The position numbers were made by a program, and so were the translations under genes. From Fragum whitleyi (Eukaryota > Mollusca > Bivalvia > Cardiida > Cardiidae), in contig OX411544.1 of NCBI GenBank assembly GCA_948146395.1, positions 95,777,232-95,841,231 of the forward strand: 64,000 nucleotides of DNA, given 5' to 3'. A model generated the notes under the pieces. The model did no database searches. It saw nothing but the letters and a program-made list of their open reading frames with translations, and was not told the DNA's origin. Shown in pieces: positions 1-11,701 of this stretch (its first letter is position 1; each line of letters begins with the position of its first letter).

Positions 1-848
1 AATCTCTCTGGCCAATTTTCAGATTGATTGAGCAAGAAATGTGGCCTCTAGAGTGTGTAAAAGTTTTCTTTTCCTAAAATCTGACACCTTGATCTCATTT
101 TTGACCCAAATTTCCCAAGACTCATCAAGACAATCTTTCTGACTTGTTTTCAGGCTGATTGAGCATGAAATATGGCTTCTAGTGTGCCTACAAGGTCTTT
201 CAAAGAATTGACTTCTTGGCCTCATTTCTGACCCCGACTGGCTCAAATTAAAACTTGACAAAGATTCTTTCAAGACAACCAATTAGACCAATTTCGGGTT
301 GATTAAGCAAAAAAAGTGGCCTCTAGAGTGTTAACAGTTTTTTTTTCTAAGATTTGACACGTTGACATGAATTTTTACCCTAGTTGACTCAATTTCGAAC
401 TTGACCTAGATCTTTAAGACAATCATTCTAACTAGCTTTCAGGTTGATTGGGCAAAAAATGTGGTTTTTTGATTGTCTACAAGGTTTTTCTAAGATTAAA
501 TCCCATTTATCTTATGTTTCGACCCAGTTGACCCAATTTCAATCTTGACCGAGATTTTATTAAGTTTATCATTCTAACCAATTTCCAGGTTGAGTGGGCA
601 AAAACATAGCCACTAGAGTGTCTACAAGGGTTTTCGTATATTGGCCCCTTGACTATATTTTGGTTCCCAATTGATTCAATTTCAAACTTGACCGAGATTT
701 TATCAAGATAATTATTCTGATCAAATTTCAGATTGATTGAGCAAAAAATATGGCCGCTGGAGGGTAATTGTTGGTGACACAGGACGGACATCGGCCATCA
801 TGCGACCACAAAAGCTCCAATTGACCACTTCGTGCTAGGGGAAGCTAA
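1..848 (+). mobile_element. HEL-A element, left end cut off by window start
   Basis: Diverged monomers of about 145 bp (GACCCAATTTC..., GATTGGGCAAAAAATATGGC) match the core of the complete copy at 11702-13452. The right end keeps GGACGGACAT and a decayed terminal hairpin (AGCTCCAATTGACCACTTCG ... AGCTAAAA). Confidence 0.75.
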
Positions 849-1140
849 AAATATCACACACTACCAAGCCAACATTTATAGGACAATTACAATTTCGCAA
901 ACAATTTTAGAAGAGGGTCACACAAGGAACATTCTAACATTGAAATTGAGGATTTTCATTGTGTTAAATGCCATGCCCTGTAACGCCTTAAATAAAGGGC
1001 ACATCAATAATTTTTGCAGTGGGTCCCCAAAGGAAGATTCTTATACAATCTAATTAAAATAGGCCAAGTGGGTTAGGGGGAGATGGTGTCCTAATATTTT
1101 AATGTGAAAAAAAATCCCGCCCTGCTACACCCATATATAT
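849..1140 (+). repeat. HEL-C core fragment
   Basis: Contains AACAATTTTAGAAGAGGGTC and GTGGGTCCCCAAAGGAA, the core phrases of the roughly 155-bp HEL-C monomer, with no end structure. Confidence 0.55.
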
Positions 1141-2004
1141 GGGCCGATCTATATATATGGTTTATTAATGATTATTGGCCACCGGCCTTTACATTTACAT
1201 GGTATTTAATGAATTTAACTTAAAAAGAACACAACCAAGATGGAAAGCAGAATCACTGCAAGCTATTGTGCTCATAATTTCGACTCGGATTATTGTATGC
1301 GTCGTGAAGAAATGGTACTATTTATTTTATGTTTTGCGTATACTTACAGTCCGTATTAACTGGAAAAATGTCGTTATTCTCCAAACAATATGAATTTCTT
1401 TTTTTCAAATGCATGGTATATGAAAGTTGCAGTATTGAATACTTTCTTTTCACCAGTTCTAGTTCAAAAGCAAATTGAATTTATTTATATTTGGGTTTGA
1501 GTATTATCCTTTATGCGAATATTTCTTTCTCAATTCCTCATATTATGGACATACGAGTAAAAAATGAAATGTATCCTCCATATTATCTTTACAGGAAAAG
1601 CAAAATCTATTATCTATAGGTGTTCTACTAAAATGACCTAACTGCATAGCTAATTTAATGAATATGTTCTTAGGCTTGCAAAAGCTTTTCTAAATTTGTA
1701 AAAATTTTATACATCATATAACTCATATCCAATATTGGTTTTATATCCAAAGTATAATTCAAGAGTGTTCTGAGATTTACATTTGTTGTCCCATAACTGC
1801 AGATACTGATCCTTCAGCCTCTGCAGATATGCCCCAACAAAATGAATTTCATTCTGAAATTATTGACTTTCCGAGACAAAACCGAATCAATTCACACATA
1901 AACTGTTTTTGACTTCAGTCACCCAATTTGAAGTACCACTGGAGTCAAGAACCTTTTGCATATTATAACATTTTTTTACAAATCGATATTCCGGCATTTT
2001 TAAC
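1141..2004. other. Non-repeat AT-rich DNA, nothing recognised
   Basis: No exon-like frame with splice sites on either strand; only short AT microsatellite (1130-1160). Confidence 0.5.
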
Positions 2005-2290
2005 CAATAATAATTTCGCCAACAATTTCAGAAGAGATTCACCCGAGAGACACTCTGGAAAAATTAATTGAAATTGGCCATGCGGTTCAAGAAGAGAAGT
2101 GTTAAGAAAGTTGACCATACTCAATGGTCTCCTAAAAACTCCTCTAAAAGAAACGTCCTATATGGTGTCTTCTACAAAAGTCACAAAGGTGGTGCGTTTT
2201 GGAGGATTGTCAAAGCTTCAGTGTCAGAATTTCTCGGAAAATTCACAAATAACCGACAAATTTCGATGACTTTGCCTTCACAGATATAAA
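2005..2290 (+). repeat. HEL-C core fragment
   Basis: AACAATTTCAGAAGAGATTC, GAAATTGGCCATGCGGTTC and related phrases of the HEL-C monomer. Confidence 0.5.
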
Positions 2291-2471
2291 ATTGCATTTT
2301 TAGGGCAAAAAAAGAAAAGACCGTTTAGAAGGTCGTCTCAATGTAGAATTTCTACCTAAGTCCATTAACTTTAATTCAGTCTACAACGTCTTGCAAAAGC
2401 AATATCTGTTGGATACTCGAACAAATCGTGCAAAATACCAAAGCTCGGTTTGGGAGGAGATTTTTACCGAT

Positions 2472-2980
2472 AAAAAGAGGATCGTGATGGTCTTAGATCG
2501 CTCACCTGAGTCTCATCGTTCCCTTAGACAATCATAAATAGGCAGATTTCAACAAGGAGATAATTTCTACACAAGATCAATACCATAAAATGTTTTCAGC
2601 AAAAGCTGTGTTTGAATTGTTTCATGCTTTATTTCTTTGGAAAAAGGTATGCTTGGTCACAACCCTTATTTGAACATAGGGGCATGAAAAAAGCAAACTT
2701 GAAAAGTCCCTGCTTTCTGGTTTCAAAGAACAAGTTAAGATTTTTTTCCTTTGTTGTTATGTTAAAGAGGTTAACCCATTTAGTGCCTAAATATGACCCC
2801 AGGAACATGACATGAACAACACATGTAAAGGTTCACTATATTATATCACATACAACATATATAAGATGCCTGCCTTTTGGTTTCAGAGACGAAGGTTTTG
2901 TGAGATTTGTCACGTTGTTTCTATGTAAAAGGGGATGCACCCGTGCTGAGCCCAAATCTGACTCGAGGGGTATGAAATGA
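2472..2980 (+). mobile_element. HEL-B element, left part only
   Basis: Left end AAAAAGAGGATC with a wobble-paired hairpin and GATCGCTCACCTGAGTCTC, then unique HEL-B sequence. It is cut off by the next HEL-B left end at 2981, so two elements lie head to tail. Confidence 0.65.
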
Positions 2981-3875
2981 AAATCAAGAGGACCATGATG
3001 GTCCTAGATAGCTCACCCGAGTCTCTTTGACCCCTGGGACATCACATTAATTACATAAGGCAGATGTCAACAAAGAGATAATTCCTACATAAGATCAATA
3101 CCATGGAATATTTTCAGACAAGAGCAAGAAGGATATGCATTTTCGCTGTTTGATTCTTTGTAAAAAAGGATGCACCCGAGTGGAGCTCAAATGTTACCCA
3201 ATGGTTTTGATAAATACACACTAGGAAGAGGTCCAATAGATGATGCTACATACTAGCTACGAAAGCTGCCTAGTTTCTGGTTTCAGAAAAGGAGTTTTCT
3301 GCAGATTATTCTTCTTTCACCAATCATGCTCAGATGAGCTATAAGGGATGCGCTCGATAGGGCCCAAATATGACCCCAGGGTCTTGATATGAACAAACTT
3401 GGTAGTTGCCCAAGATGCTGCTACATACCAAACATTACAGCTGCCTGCCTTCTGGTTTCAGAGAAGAAGATTTTCATTTTATTACCCTTCGTGCTCAGAA
3501 GAGCAAAAAGGGATGTGCCCGGACAAAGGGTCTTGATATGAACAAACTTGGTAGAGGTACACTAGATAATGCTAAATACCCGTTATGAAAGCAGTCTCCT
3601 TCTGGTTTCAGAGCAGAAGAGTTTTGAAGATTTGCCTATTTTCACCCTTTTTGTAAAAGATTAAGGGAAAGTTAAGGGTGGATTTCATTTATTTGAACAA
3701 CTTTGGTAGAGCTTGACCCAAGGAACATGCTTGCCAAGTTTCATCAAGATTGGCCCACCGGTTTAGGAGAAAAGATGTTTTAACAAATTGTTGAAGACGC
3801 ACGGCGGACGACTGACGACGGACATTGTATGATCATAATAACTCACCTTGAGCACTTTGAGCTCAGGTGAGCTAA
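2981..3875 (+). mobile_element. HEL-B element, complete
   Basis: Left end TCAAGAG, hairpin GGACC-ATGAT-GGTCC, then TAGATAGCTCACC. The core has units with CTGGTTTCAGAGAAGAAG. The right side has GACGACGGACATT and a terminal hairpin (3838-3872, arms CTCACCTTGAGC / GCTCAGGTGAG) followed by GCTAA. Confidence 0.85.
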
Positions 3876-4539
3876 TTTAGAGGCGCTTGATCCCCTGATA
3901 CGTTCCACAGGCCTGATTTTCCTGATAATGATAAGTAGAGGGTGATAAGGCTGTATAAAACAAGGATCATGGCATTTGAATTTGTTTGAAAATCCAAAAA
4001 TAAAAATTTCATCACTAACAGAACGTTACGGCACAATTAAGTGGTACTTTGTCCACAAAATTTTGATTGCAGATCTTTCAGCTTTTCATTTAACACCCCT
4101 ATAAGGGTGTTTCTTCACAATAATTGTTTGTCATCAAAACAACATTCTAATGAATGATAATGAGAAGTAAAATATTAAATCCAATATATTTATTCTGCAC
4201 AATGCCTTAGAATGCAGTAAACTCAGCTCTTTCTTTCCCACTCTGAACCTCAGTAAGCCACTTTACAGCAAATGCCTTCCTTGTGCAGAGTCACCCTTCG
4301 TTCAACTAAACTGACCTATTTTCGGGGGGTATCTCAGGCTCCCTATTTCACCTAATGTTTCTACACATTGGATTCCAACAAAGCTTATGTTCCTTCTAAC
4401 CTACAATCTTTACACCTATTAAAAATGAGTCTGAAAATATTCATAATTTAGGTGATACCAAAAGAGTGATCAAATATTCACTTCATATGTTGAAATGTCC
4501 TCTGCAAATAAAAAGCACACTGTTCATCTAATCAATTTT
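3876..4539. other. Non-repeat DNA with one small hairpin
   Basis: No gene seen. A 20-bp inverted repeat (AACACCC / GGGTGTT) lies at 4092-4111. Confidence 0.5.
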
Positions 4540-5130
4540 TGCAGCCTGATACAACTTCACAGAAATAAATTCCCATGATATTTGGTTGAAATCCATCTGT
4601 TTAAACTTTGAAAAAAGTTTGTTTTACCCTATATCTTGGATATTACACTATATAACATATCGAAGGAAATGACCTTTGACATTAAAAAACATATTTTGTA
4701 TCTGATCACAATAATTTTATGCAGACTAATAAAGGATCACTAAACAATCATTCCAGTGACGTTCGGTTGATATCCATTAGTTATATGCTGAGAAAATGAT
4801 TTTCACAAAGTTTTCACTATATAACATATGGAGAAATGACCTCCGCCCATATAATAATTATTTTGATATATATATAGATTTATATACAAACTTGCAAAGG
4901 ATCACTAAAGAATCATTCAAATGGAATTTGGTTGTTATCCATTAATTAGGTTCTGAGAAAATGATTTTCAAAGTTTCCACTATAAATCATATAGAGAAAT
5001 GACCTCTGCCCATAAAATACACATTTTTCATCTGATCACGATAATTTTTTGTAGACTGATAGAGGGTCACTCAAGGATAACTCTGTGAAGATTGCTTTAT
5101 ATCCATCAATTAGTTTCTGAGAAAAGCCAA
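4540..5130. repeat. Tandem repeat, about 165-bp unit
   Basis: The phrase GGATCACTAAA...ATCATTC recurs near 4733 and 4898 and in decayed form near 5064. Units share TTCTGAGAAAATGATTTTC and ATGGAGAAATGACCTC. About 3.5 units; no hairpin ends seen. Confidence 0.75.
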
Positions 5131-5457
5131 TTATTACCATATATGAAAATTAGCCACGCAAAAAGAGCCGTAAAATGAACGCAAATCCACTTCCGGTTTA
5201 AAGAGTCGGAAGGCCGCTGTCTTTTGCCACCTTGAGGGCTCGTTTTCCCATGACGCCGCAAAGTTGCACAAAATGAGAAAGATGTGATCATGGTCACATG
5301 AAAATATTTTCTTTTATACCAACCCATTCATAAAATTAGAAGCTGTGTAAATAATTATTATGACAGAAAGCCCCTTTTTCCACGAAATATCATACCATAA
5401 CGGATCCTTCATGAAATTCACATGCTCTCTTGTTGAGGAACATTCAATGAGAGATTT
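5131..5457. other. GC-richer island, possible ETS-type site
   Basis: 5150-5285 is richer in CpG than its surroundings and contains CCACTTCCGGTTTAA (ETS-like GGAAGTG on the minus strand). The minus frame of 73 codons shows no domain. Could be an old promoter or exon; not supported further. Confidence 0.25.
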
Positions 5458-6795
5458 AAACAAGAGGCCAAAGAGGGCCTGTATCGCTCCACTGGCTTTA
5501 ACATCTTTAGACTTTCATTAAATGAAGCTTTCTTTGAATGAAAACAACACTTTGAAATCTCTTAAGACCTATTTTATAATAATTAACAGGGTATGATCCG
5601 CATTAGACCAAAATTCTCAAGTTTCATTGAAATTGGCCACTTCTTCATCAGGAGATGTATTTTACAGATTTCGGGCTCAAAATAAGCCACACCCTGCCAT
5701 GCCAATATTTAAGGGCCAGTCAAAATTTTCGCGAACAATTTTTGAAAAAGGGTCACCGAAGGAACATTCTGGTTAAGTTTCATTGGAATTAGCCCAGTGA
5801 TTCAGGAAGAGATGTCGTTCAAAGATTTCGGTATAACACTAAGCCCCACCCTGCCAAGCCCATATTTATGGGCCAGTCAAAATTTTGTGAGCAACTTTTG
5901 GAAAGGGTCTCCAAAGGAATATTCTTGTAAAGTTCATTGAAAACGGCTCAGGGTTCTGGAGGAGAAGTTGTTCAAAGATTTCGGGCTCAAAATAAGCCCA
6001 TACCTAACACGCTCATATTTTGGGGCTAATCCAAATTTCTTGAACAAATTTGAAAGAGGGTCACCAAAGGAACATTCTGGTAAAGGTTGGTTGAATTCGG
6101 CCTGTTGGTTCAGGAGGAGATGTTGTTTAAAGATTTTGGGCTAAAAAAGTGCCCCACCCTGCCAGGCCCATATTTTTAGGCCAATCCAAATTTCTTGAAG
6201 AACTTTGAAAGAGGGTCCCCGAAGGAAAATTCTGGTAAAGTTTCATTGAAATTGACCTAATGGTTTAGGAGGAGATGTAATTCAAAGATTTTGAAGTCAA
6301 AATAAGCCCCACCCTGTCACACCCATCTTTGGGGGCCAATCAAAATTTCAGTAACGATTTTTGATAAGGGTCACCCCAGTAACACTCTGGTAAAGTTTGG
6401 TTGAAATCGGCCAAGTGGTTCAGGAGGAGAAGTCGTTCAAAGATTTCGGGCTCAAAGTAAGCCCCGCCCTACCACGTCCATATTTTGGGGTCAATCAAAA
6501 TTTCTTGAACAATTTAAGTAAAGGGTCACACAAGGAACATCCATGCCAAGTTTCATTGAAATTGGCCCGATGGTTTGGGAGGAAAATTCTTTTTAAAGAT
6601 TTCAAAGTGAAATCAAAGGACTGAAGGTCCTGAAAGTCGCCATGATACTACGGATTATACTATGATATTTTGGAACTTTGGTTATTTGTGATCAATAACT
6701 CAGATTTTGAGACAAGAATAACCCGACAGTATTGTTTACAGGCAAGCAGATGATAAGAGATCACAATAGCTCACCCCAAACACTTACTGATCTAA
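5458..6795 (+). mobile_element. HEL-C element
   Basis: Left end AAACAAG with hairpin AGGCC-AAAGAG-GGCCT and GTATCGCTCC. Seven or so monomers of about 155 bp share GCCCATATTT and GAGGGTCACC. The right end is decayed (CACAATAGCTCACCCCAAAC) without a paired arm. Confidence 0.75.
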
Positions 6796-7397
6796 AAACA
6801 GCTGAATAACAAGCTCCTTTTTGTTCAGGTTGCTGTTCAATTTCAGATGCTAAGCCTTTTCTATCATTAAAGGGTTCTGTTTGGCAGATTCTAAGTAGAA
6901 TCTGACTGATCGAATGTAGTTTTACAGCACTTTAAACAGTATGTCATATTGTGATGGATGCAACACCTACACATCGATTTCCCACCACTATTACCACATC
7001 CTCTCCGAGCATCCAGTGTTTTATTTCACTTAGGTTTATGATTATCAACAATTAACCAAAAGGCGAAACTTTGGGATGATACAATTTGAAAAGAGTTGTA
7101 GACGACAAAATATATTATATTAACCCTTTCCCAAACAACAACATTTTTTCACTTTCAATTTCAACCGCCTGAGAATCAAAATCCAAAGTCAAATTCCAGT
7201 TCAAGATGTATCAATTGTCAAATGTTATTCATAGAGAATATCAAGTTAAAACAAAAACCTGGTTGAAATTCCTGATAATATTCATTAGTGCATGTAGATC
7301 TAGGTTTTGTTTCAAACTTCAATGATCAAGACAATTTATATTAATATAAGCGGCTAGTGGTCCAAGCAATTGGACAGATATTCAAAGTATCAACACT
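6796..7397. other. Non-repeat DNA, nothing recognised
   Basis: No coding frame or repeat phrase found on either strand. Confidence 0.5.
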
Positions 7398-8530
7398 ACA
7401 AACAAGAGCTGTCGGAGGACAGCGAAGCTCGACTATTCCTAGTGCTGGATAGTAACAGCAAATCAATATAGACATTGGAAATTCAATAAAATGAAAGTCA
7501 AGAGAAAAGAATCTTTGTCTAGAGGCTGATATTATGGTCACAGAAGCATGTGCAGAGTTTCAAAGCATTAGCTTTCGTAGGAACAGAGATACAACTAACA
7601 TAAAACAGTTGCACATAAAAACACAACCAATATTTTTAAGGCAAAAAAGTGTTAAAATTCCACTAAATAAAATATCAGAGTAATGAATCTTTTTCTGTGG
7701 GCTAATATTATGGTCAAAGAAGCATGTGTAAAGTTTCCAAGCAACAGCTATAGTAGAAATAGCGATATAACAGAAATACAACAATTGCACGTGAAAACTT
7801 AACCAAGAATTTCTAAGTCCAAAAACGGTTAAAAATCCACTAAATTCTATGCCAGAGAATTGAATCTTTATCAAGAGGCTGTTGTAATGATCATTGAAGC
7901 ATGTGCAAAGTTTGAAAGCAATAGCTTTAATAGAATTAGAGATATAACTGATGTACAACATTTGCACGTAAAAACTTAACCAAGAATTTCTAAGTCTGAA
8001 AAAGGTTAAAATTCCACTAAATTCATAATCAGAGTTATAAATCTTTGTCAAGAGGCTGATATCATGGTAACAGAAGCATGTGAAGAGTTTCCAAGCAAAA
8101 GCCTAGGTAGAAATAGAGCTATTACAGAAATACAACATTTGCACGTAAAAACTTAACCAAGATTTCTAAGTCCGAAAAGGGTTAAAATTCCACTAAATTC
8201 AAAATCAGAGTATTGAATCTTTGTCAAGAGGCTGATATTATGGTCAAAGAAGCATGTACAAAGTTTCAGAGCAATAGCTTAAGTAGAAATAGAGATATTA
8301 CAGAAATACAACATTTGCACGTAAAAACTTAACTAAGATTTTCTAAGTCCGAAAAGGGTTAAAATTCCACTAAATTCAATATCAGAGTAATGAATCTTTG
8401 TCAAGAGGCTGATATTATGGCCACAGAAGCATGTGGAAAGTTTAAAAGCAATAGCTTTAGTAGAAATTACAGAAATATAACATTTGCACGTAAAAACTTA
8501 ACCATGATTTCTAAGTCCGAAAAGCTGGAA
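7398..8530 (+). mobile_element. HEL-D element, 177-bp tandem core, right end missing
   Basis: Left end ACAAACAAGA with a 6-bp hairpin GCTGTC-GGAG-GACAGC, then GAAGCTCG. The core has about six units of 177 bp (TCTTTGTCAAGAGGCTGAT at about 8040, 8217, 8394). 177 is a multiple of three, which explains the long minus-strand frame at 7560-8051. No terminal hairpin after 8530. Confidence 0.8.
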
Positions 8531-9404
8531 TAGTAAAACCTAGCTGACTGATTTGACATCGATGTTCAGCATTTAATTCCGTTCGCAAATAACACTCTTG
8601 AATTCTTATCAACAATATCTTTACTTGACCGGTTCAATGTAAACCGATATTATGTAGAATTGAAATGTTGTGTACTGGATTATCAAAATCGTAGTATCAT
8701 AAAAGCGGTTACAAAATAAAATTAGGTCAATACGATGGAAGCCCTCGGCTCAAGCACTATCAGTTTTTTTTTTCTTATATAAATTGCCAACACACTAATT
8801 CATTCATCAAATACATTGAACGAATATTTGTGGAAGTCAAATACAAAGCGGTACCGTTTTTGTTTACATGTTTAAATCTGGGGCGTCAAGCTTTCCAATA
8901 TGGCGGCCTACAGCTACGGCTTGAGAATCGCTAGAACGATGTTTTTGAAAGGCTAAATCAATGATGTGGATGGTAGTTTTCCGTTAAATTCAACGTTGAT
9001 TGTTGAATAAATAAAAACAGACGGACAAGCCAAAACAATTTGTCTACTCACCTAGTGATTAAACGTGCAATACAAAGATCGATGATTTTCCTGAGAATAA
9101 AATTGTAGAATCCTCGGCGTACTAATTTTGCAACTCAATTTTACTTTTTGACGTCAAGATATCCATTATGAAGTTTTCATAAGATCGTGTTTATCTTCAA
9201 AAGGAAAAAGTCAAAGTATTACGTTAAACAAACAAAATAGCTGCTTTTTTGAATGTCGGCACTACTTTTTGGTGTCATTGGGTCCGGTGCAAAGAGATTC
9301 CAGAAACAAAGTAGTTCTTTGCCTAAACCAGTATACAGACACCCTGTACACTATCACCATATACACCCTTCCAGCTAATCGCAATAAGTCTGCCATTTTG
9401 ACAA
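8531..9404. other. Non-repeat DNA, nothing firm
   Basis: An ATGGCGGCC start-like site at about 8899 opens only 18 codons and has no donor, so it is not called as an exon. Confidence 0.45.
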
Positions 9405-9656
9405 ATGGTGACTTAAAAATGCCACGCCCTGCCACGCCCATATTTTGGGGTCAATCAAAATTTCTTTAACAATTTTAGAAGAGGGTCACTGAAGGAACAT
9501 TTCTACAAAGTTTCATGAAAATCTGCCCATTGGTTTGGGAGAAGAAAATGTTTAAAGAAAAAGTTTACGCACGCACGGACGGACGGACGGACGCACGCAC
9601 GACGGACACACCGCCATGACCATAGCTCGCTGGCTTCGGCCAGTGCAGCTAATAAA
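9405..9656 (+). mobile_element. HEL-C related element, 5'-truncated
   Basis: One monomer (CCACGCCCATATTTTGGGG), then a GGACGGACGGACGGACG block, then a terminal hairpin AGCTCGCTGG-CTTCG-GCCAGTGCAGCT followed by AATAAA. Confidence 0.8.
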
Positions 9657-9814
9657 TCTATAAACGCGTTGCGTTTACAAGGAAGTTAAAATAAAGGCCC
9701 TTTTTTCCGTGACATGGCATATCATAAAATGGCTAAATATATGTGACCATGTTCAGATGATGAGAAATATTCTATTAGTGTTTATGAAAATCTATGTATA
9801 AATGTAGTACCGGT

Positions 9815-11701
9815 GTCCCAGGGTAACCTGTCCCCTGGGTAACGTGTCCCCGGGGACAGGTTACCCTAGAAATCAGCCGGGGAAACCTGTCCCCCCCTGG
9901 GATAACCTATCCCCCCCTTCAGATATTGTAAACCAATATTCAGTCACATTTCTTTTACCAAGATATTTTTATTCTATGTGTTACAAGTCTCTTTCTTTGA
10001 TCTGTATGTAATTTTGATCTGTTTTGCGAACTATTTCAGTTCTGAAGGATTTTTATATTTTCCAAGATAAGTATCATAACAATTAAACTTTTTTTTTTTA
10101 GAAAAATAATTGTTTAATGTCATCATGACTATGGACATATCTATGAATGATCTTGTCTTAAGAAAAAATATTCAAAGCATGAATTTTTTCTTTGTGTGAA
10201 TTGGGGGGGGACACGTTACCCAGGCCTGGGTAACCTATCCCACCCCCAAAAAATGCTGTCAGCACATGATATATGCAAAAATAAACCCATATGTTTTCAA
10301 TTATTTAATAATATTTCAAATTATTTTGGGGTAAGGTTTCCAAGGATGTGGTCATTTGTCTCTGAAACATGTTACCCAGGCCTGTCAACCCAGTGAAAAC
10401 ACAAAAAATGGTTGTTAATGAGGATATATTAAAAAAACTTGCAAATACATTTTTCTTTATTTGAAAACTGTGTGATAGCCTCATTTATATCAAAATTGTT
10501 ATACAAATAAGTTATTCACTTATTAGAAAATTTATTGTGAGTGTATGTGTATGTCGGGGGGGGGGACAGGTTACCCGAGCTGGGGTAACCTGTCCCCGGG
10601 GACACGTTACCCAGGCCTGGGTAACCTGTCCCACCTCTAAAAAGGTTGTCAACAATGATCTGTGCACAAATTTACCAAAATATTTTCTTTTTCCTATTTA
10701 TTCTAAATTGTTTTGGGTACATGTAAGATTTTCTTATCTGTGGGCACTTGTCTATAAAAAAATGTTACCCCAGACTGGGAAAACATTGCTAACATGTTAA
10801 TCAGGAATTTTGACAAAAGTTTACAAAAAAACAATTTCGTTTCTTTGAAAGTTATTTTATAGTCTTAATTATATCACAACTGCTCTTACTACAAAAATTA
10901 TTCATTTATTAGAAAATTCATTGAGAGTGTATGTGTATGTATTTGGGGGGGTGGGACAGGTTACCCTCTTGAAAATGAACACATTTCAAAATATATTTTA
11001 ACATACATATTCTTTGAGGGAATGTTCAAAGTATATCATACAATACATTCTTAATTAAAAAAAGAACGAATGGAAGGTGATATCTTTAATGAAAATAGCA
11101 TTTGGAATGGGGGACAGTTTACCCCGGGGTAACATGTCTCCCGGGGACAAGTTACCCAAGCTTGGGTAACCTGTCCCCCTTTCCAAAATACAAGATTGAA
11201 ACAATTTGTCAATTGACATGTTGTTTTCTTATCAATACTGCAATTCAGACAAGATAATTGTGTTTTTAAAAGCTATTATTCAATTTAATAACAGACTCTG
11301 AAAAAATTTGAAATGGTGCAATAATAAAAAAAATATTCAAATGCTAAGATTTTTCTTTAGAAAAGTACAAAAAAAAGAAATATAAAGATACATAGCCATT
11401 GAGAAAATTTTCTAAAAATATCTTTCTCAATAAAAAAGAATGACCGGAAGGTGATATCTTTAATGAAAAAAGTATTTGGAATAGGGGAACAGGTTACCCT
11501 GGGGTAACGTGTCCCCCTTTCAAAAGAAAAAGTATTGAATGAATTTGTCATGTTGCTTTCTAATGAAAACTGCAATATTAACATGATATGTTAATAAATG
11601 CTATTTATCAATCTTAATATGGACTTTGAAAAAAATTTAGATATTGCAAAAGTAATATTGCAAAAAATTAAAACGTGCAAGTGCTAAGATTTTCCTTTTA
11701 A
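9815..11701. repeat. Array of GC palindromes in AT-rich tandem repeats, left part
   Basis: Blocks of GGGGACAGGTTACCCC and its reverse complement, joined head to head through CCCCGGGG, occur at 9815-9920, 10202-10247, 10366-10392, 10554-10632, 10946-10968, 11106-11181 and 11485-11520. AT-rich spacers of about 350-390 bp between several of them resemble one another, so the whole is a tandem array. The blocks can form strong cruciforms. No gene; the small plus-strand frames here are by-products. Confidence 0.85.

Noticed and set aside
7560..8051. 163-codon minus-strand frame
   Set aside because: It runs through 177-bp tandem units (divisible by 3) of HEL-D, which explains its length and its internal repetition.
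8899..8955. ATGGCGGCC start-like site opening a short frame
   Set aside because: Stops after 18 codons without a splice donor and has no partner exon.
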